Source: JBBSOK01 sp965219125
Lineage (GTDB): Bacteria > Bacteroidota > Bacteroidia > Flavobacteriales > Flavobacteriaceae
DNA: 64,000 bases
Direction of reading: 5' to 3'
Assembly: GCA_965219125.1 (NCBI GenBank)
Contig: CBDCMO010000002.1
Location: forward strand, 372,001 to 436,000
In this document: in pieces, positions 64,000-64,000 of the stretch
Position numbering within the stretch: the stretch's first letter is position 1
Layout: each line of letters begins with the position of its first letter
Made by a program: the position numbers and the translations under genes
The notes under the pieces: model-generated
The model's database searches: none
Told to the model about the DNA's origin: nothing
The model's input: the letters and a program-made list of their open reading frames with translations, nothing else

Positions 64000-64000
64000 T

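Noticed and set aside
1..64000. CRISPR arrays, tRNAs, origins
   Set aside because: No regularly spaced repeats, tRNA-like cloverleaf with a CCA-type end, or DnaA-box clusters were noticed on reading both strands; short tRNAs could be missed by eye.

Overview
This window is AT-rich chromosomal DNA from a member of the Bacteroidota, most likely family Flavobacteriaceae. The reasons are the flavobacterial protein families present (DUF3822 next to rsmD, a DnaX without zinc cysteines, a T9SS C-terminal sorting domain), several TAnnTTTG-type -7 promoter elements, and sparse Shine-Dalgarno sequences. The genus cannot be fixed from what is visible. Both edges cut genes: the window opens inside ppk and closes inside an MFS transporter gene.

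Region 1 (0-24.5 kb) is mostly conserved housekeeping sequence. It holds polyphosphate metabolism (ppk, ppx), miaE, dnaX, the RNase P RNA, rsmD with its DUF3822 partner, a RecD/Pif1-like helicase, a very large membrane-bound patatin-like protein, an SDR enzyme with a zinc-ribbon-like insert and an altered active site, an APC permease, two helicases, a catalase with a C-terminal DJ-1-like domain, and rlmF. A 51-codon membrane protein and two other short genes lie in gaps.

Region 2 (24.5-47 kb) is a stress and surface-glycan accessory region with clear signs of rearrangement. It has an alcohol dehydrogenase pseudogene, two nearly identical 1,393-bp IS3-family elements in inverted orientation (26700-28092 and 38357-39749), and a membrane-protein gene whose two halves lie outside opposite ends of these elements. 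The simplest reading is that one IS inserted into the gene and recombination between the two copies then inverted the 10.3 kb between them. The inverted block carries a glycosyltransferase, a frameshifted UDP-galactopyranose mutase gene, two paralogous AraC regulators, the Ku-LigD end-joining pair, a SemiSWEET and a DUF892 protein. Beyond it lie DUF421, a second DUF892, DUF2383, and a set of glycan genes: a GH1-like glycosidase, a GT2 glycosyltransferase, a PIG-L deacetylase fused to a methyltransferase, and an acyl-CoA dehydrogenase-like protein. Undoing the inversion brings the glycosyltransferase and glf close to these genes. This is the best candidate in the window for an uncharacterised system.

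Region 3 (47-64 kb) has a photolyase/cryptochrome, DUF3253, a secreted metallopeptidase-like T9SS cargo protein, a deletion scar joining a 5'-truncated uvrD-like helicase to a 5'-truncated DUF5675 gene beside holin-like remnants, a dienelactone hydrolase, a sterol-desaturase-family protein, an SGNH-SGNH-MBOAT O-acetylation operon, a J-domain/KTSC protein, a tandem pair of DEAD-box helicases, TspO, and the truncated MFS gene. No tRNA, CRISPR array or origin was recognised. Family assignments come from recognising motifs in the translations; no database search was run.
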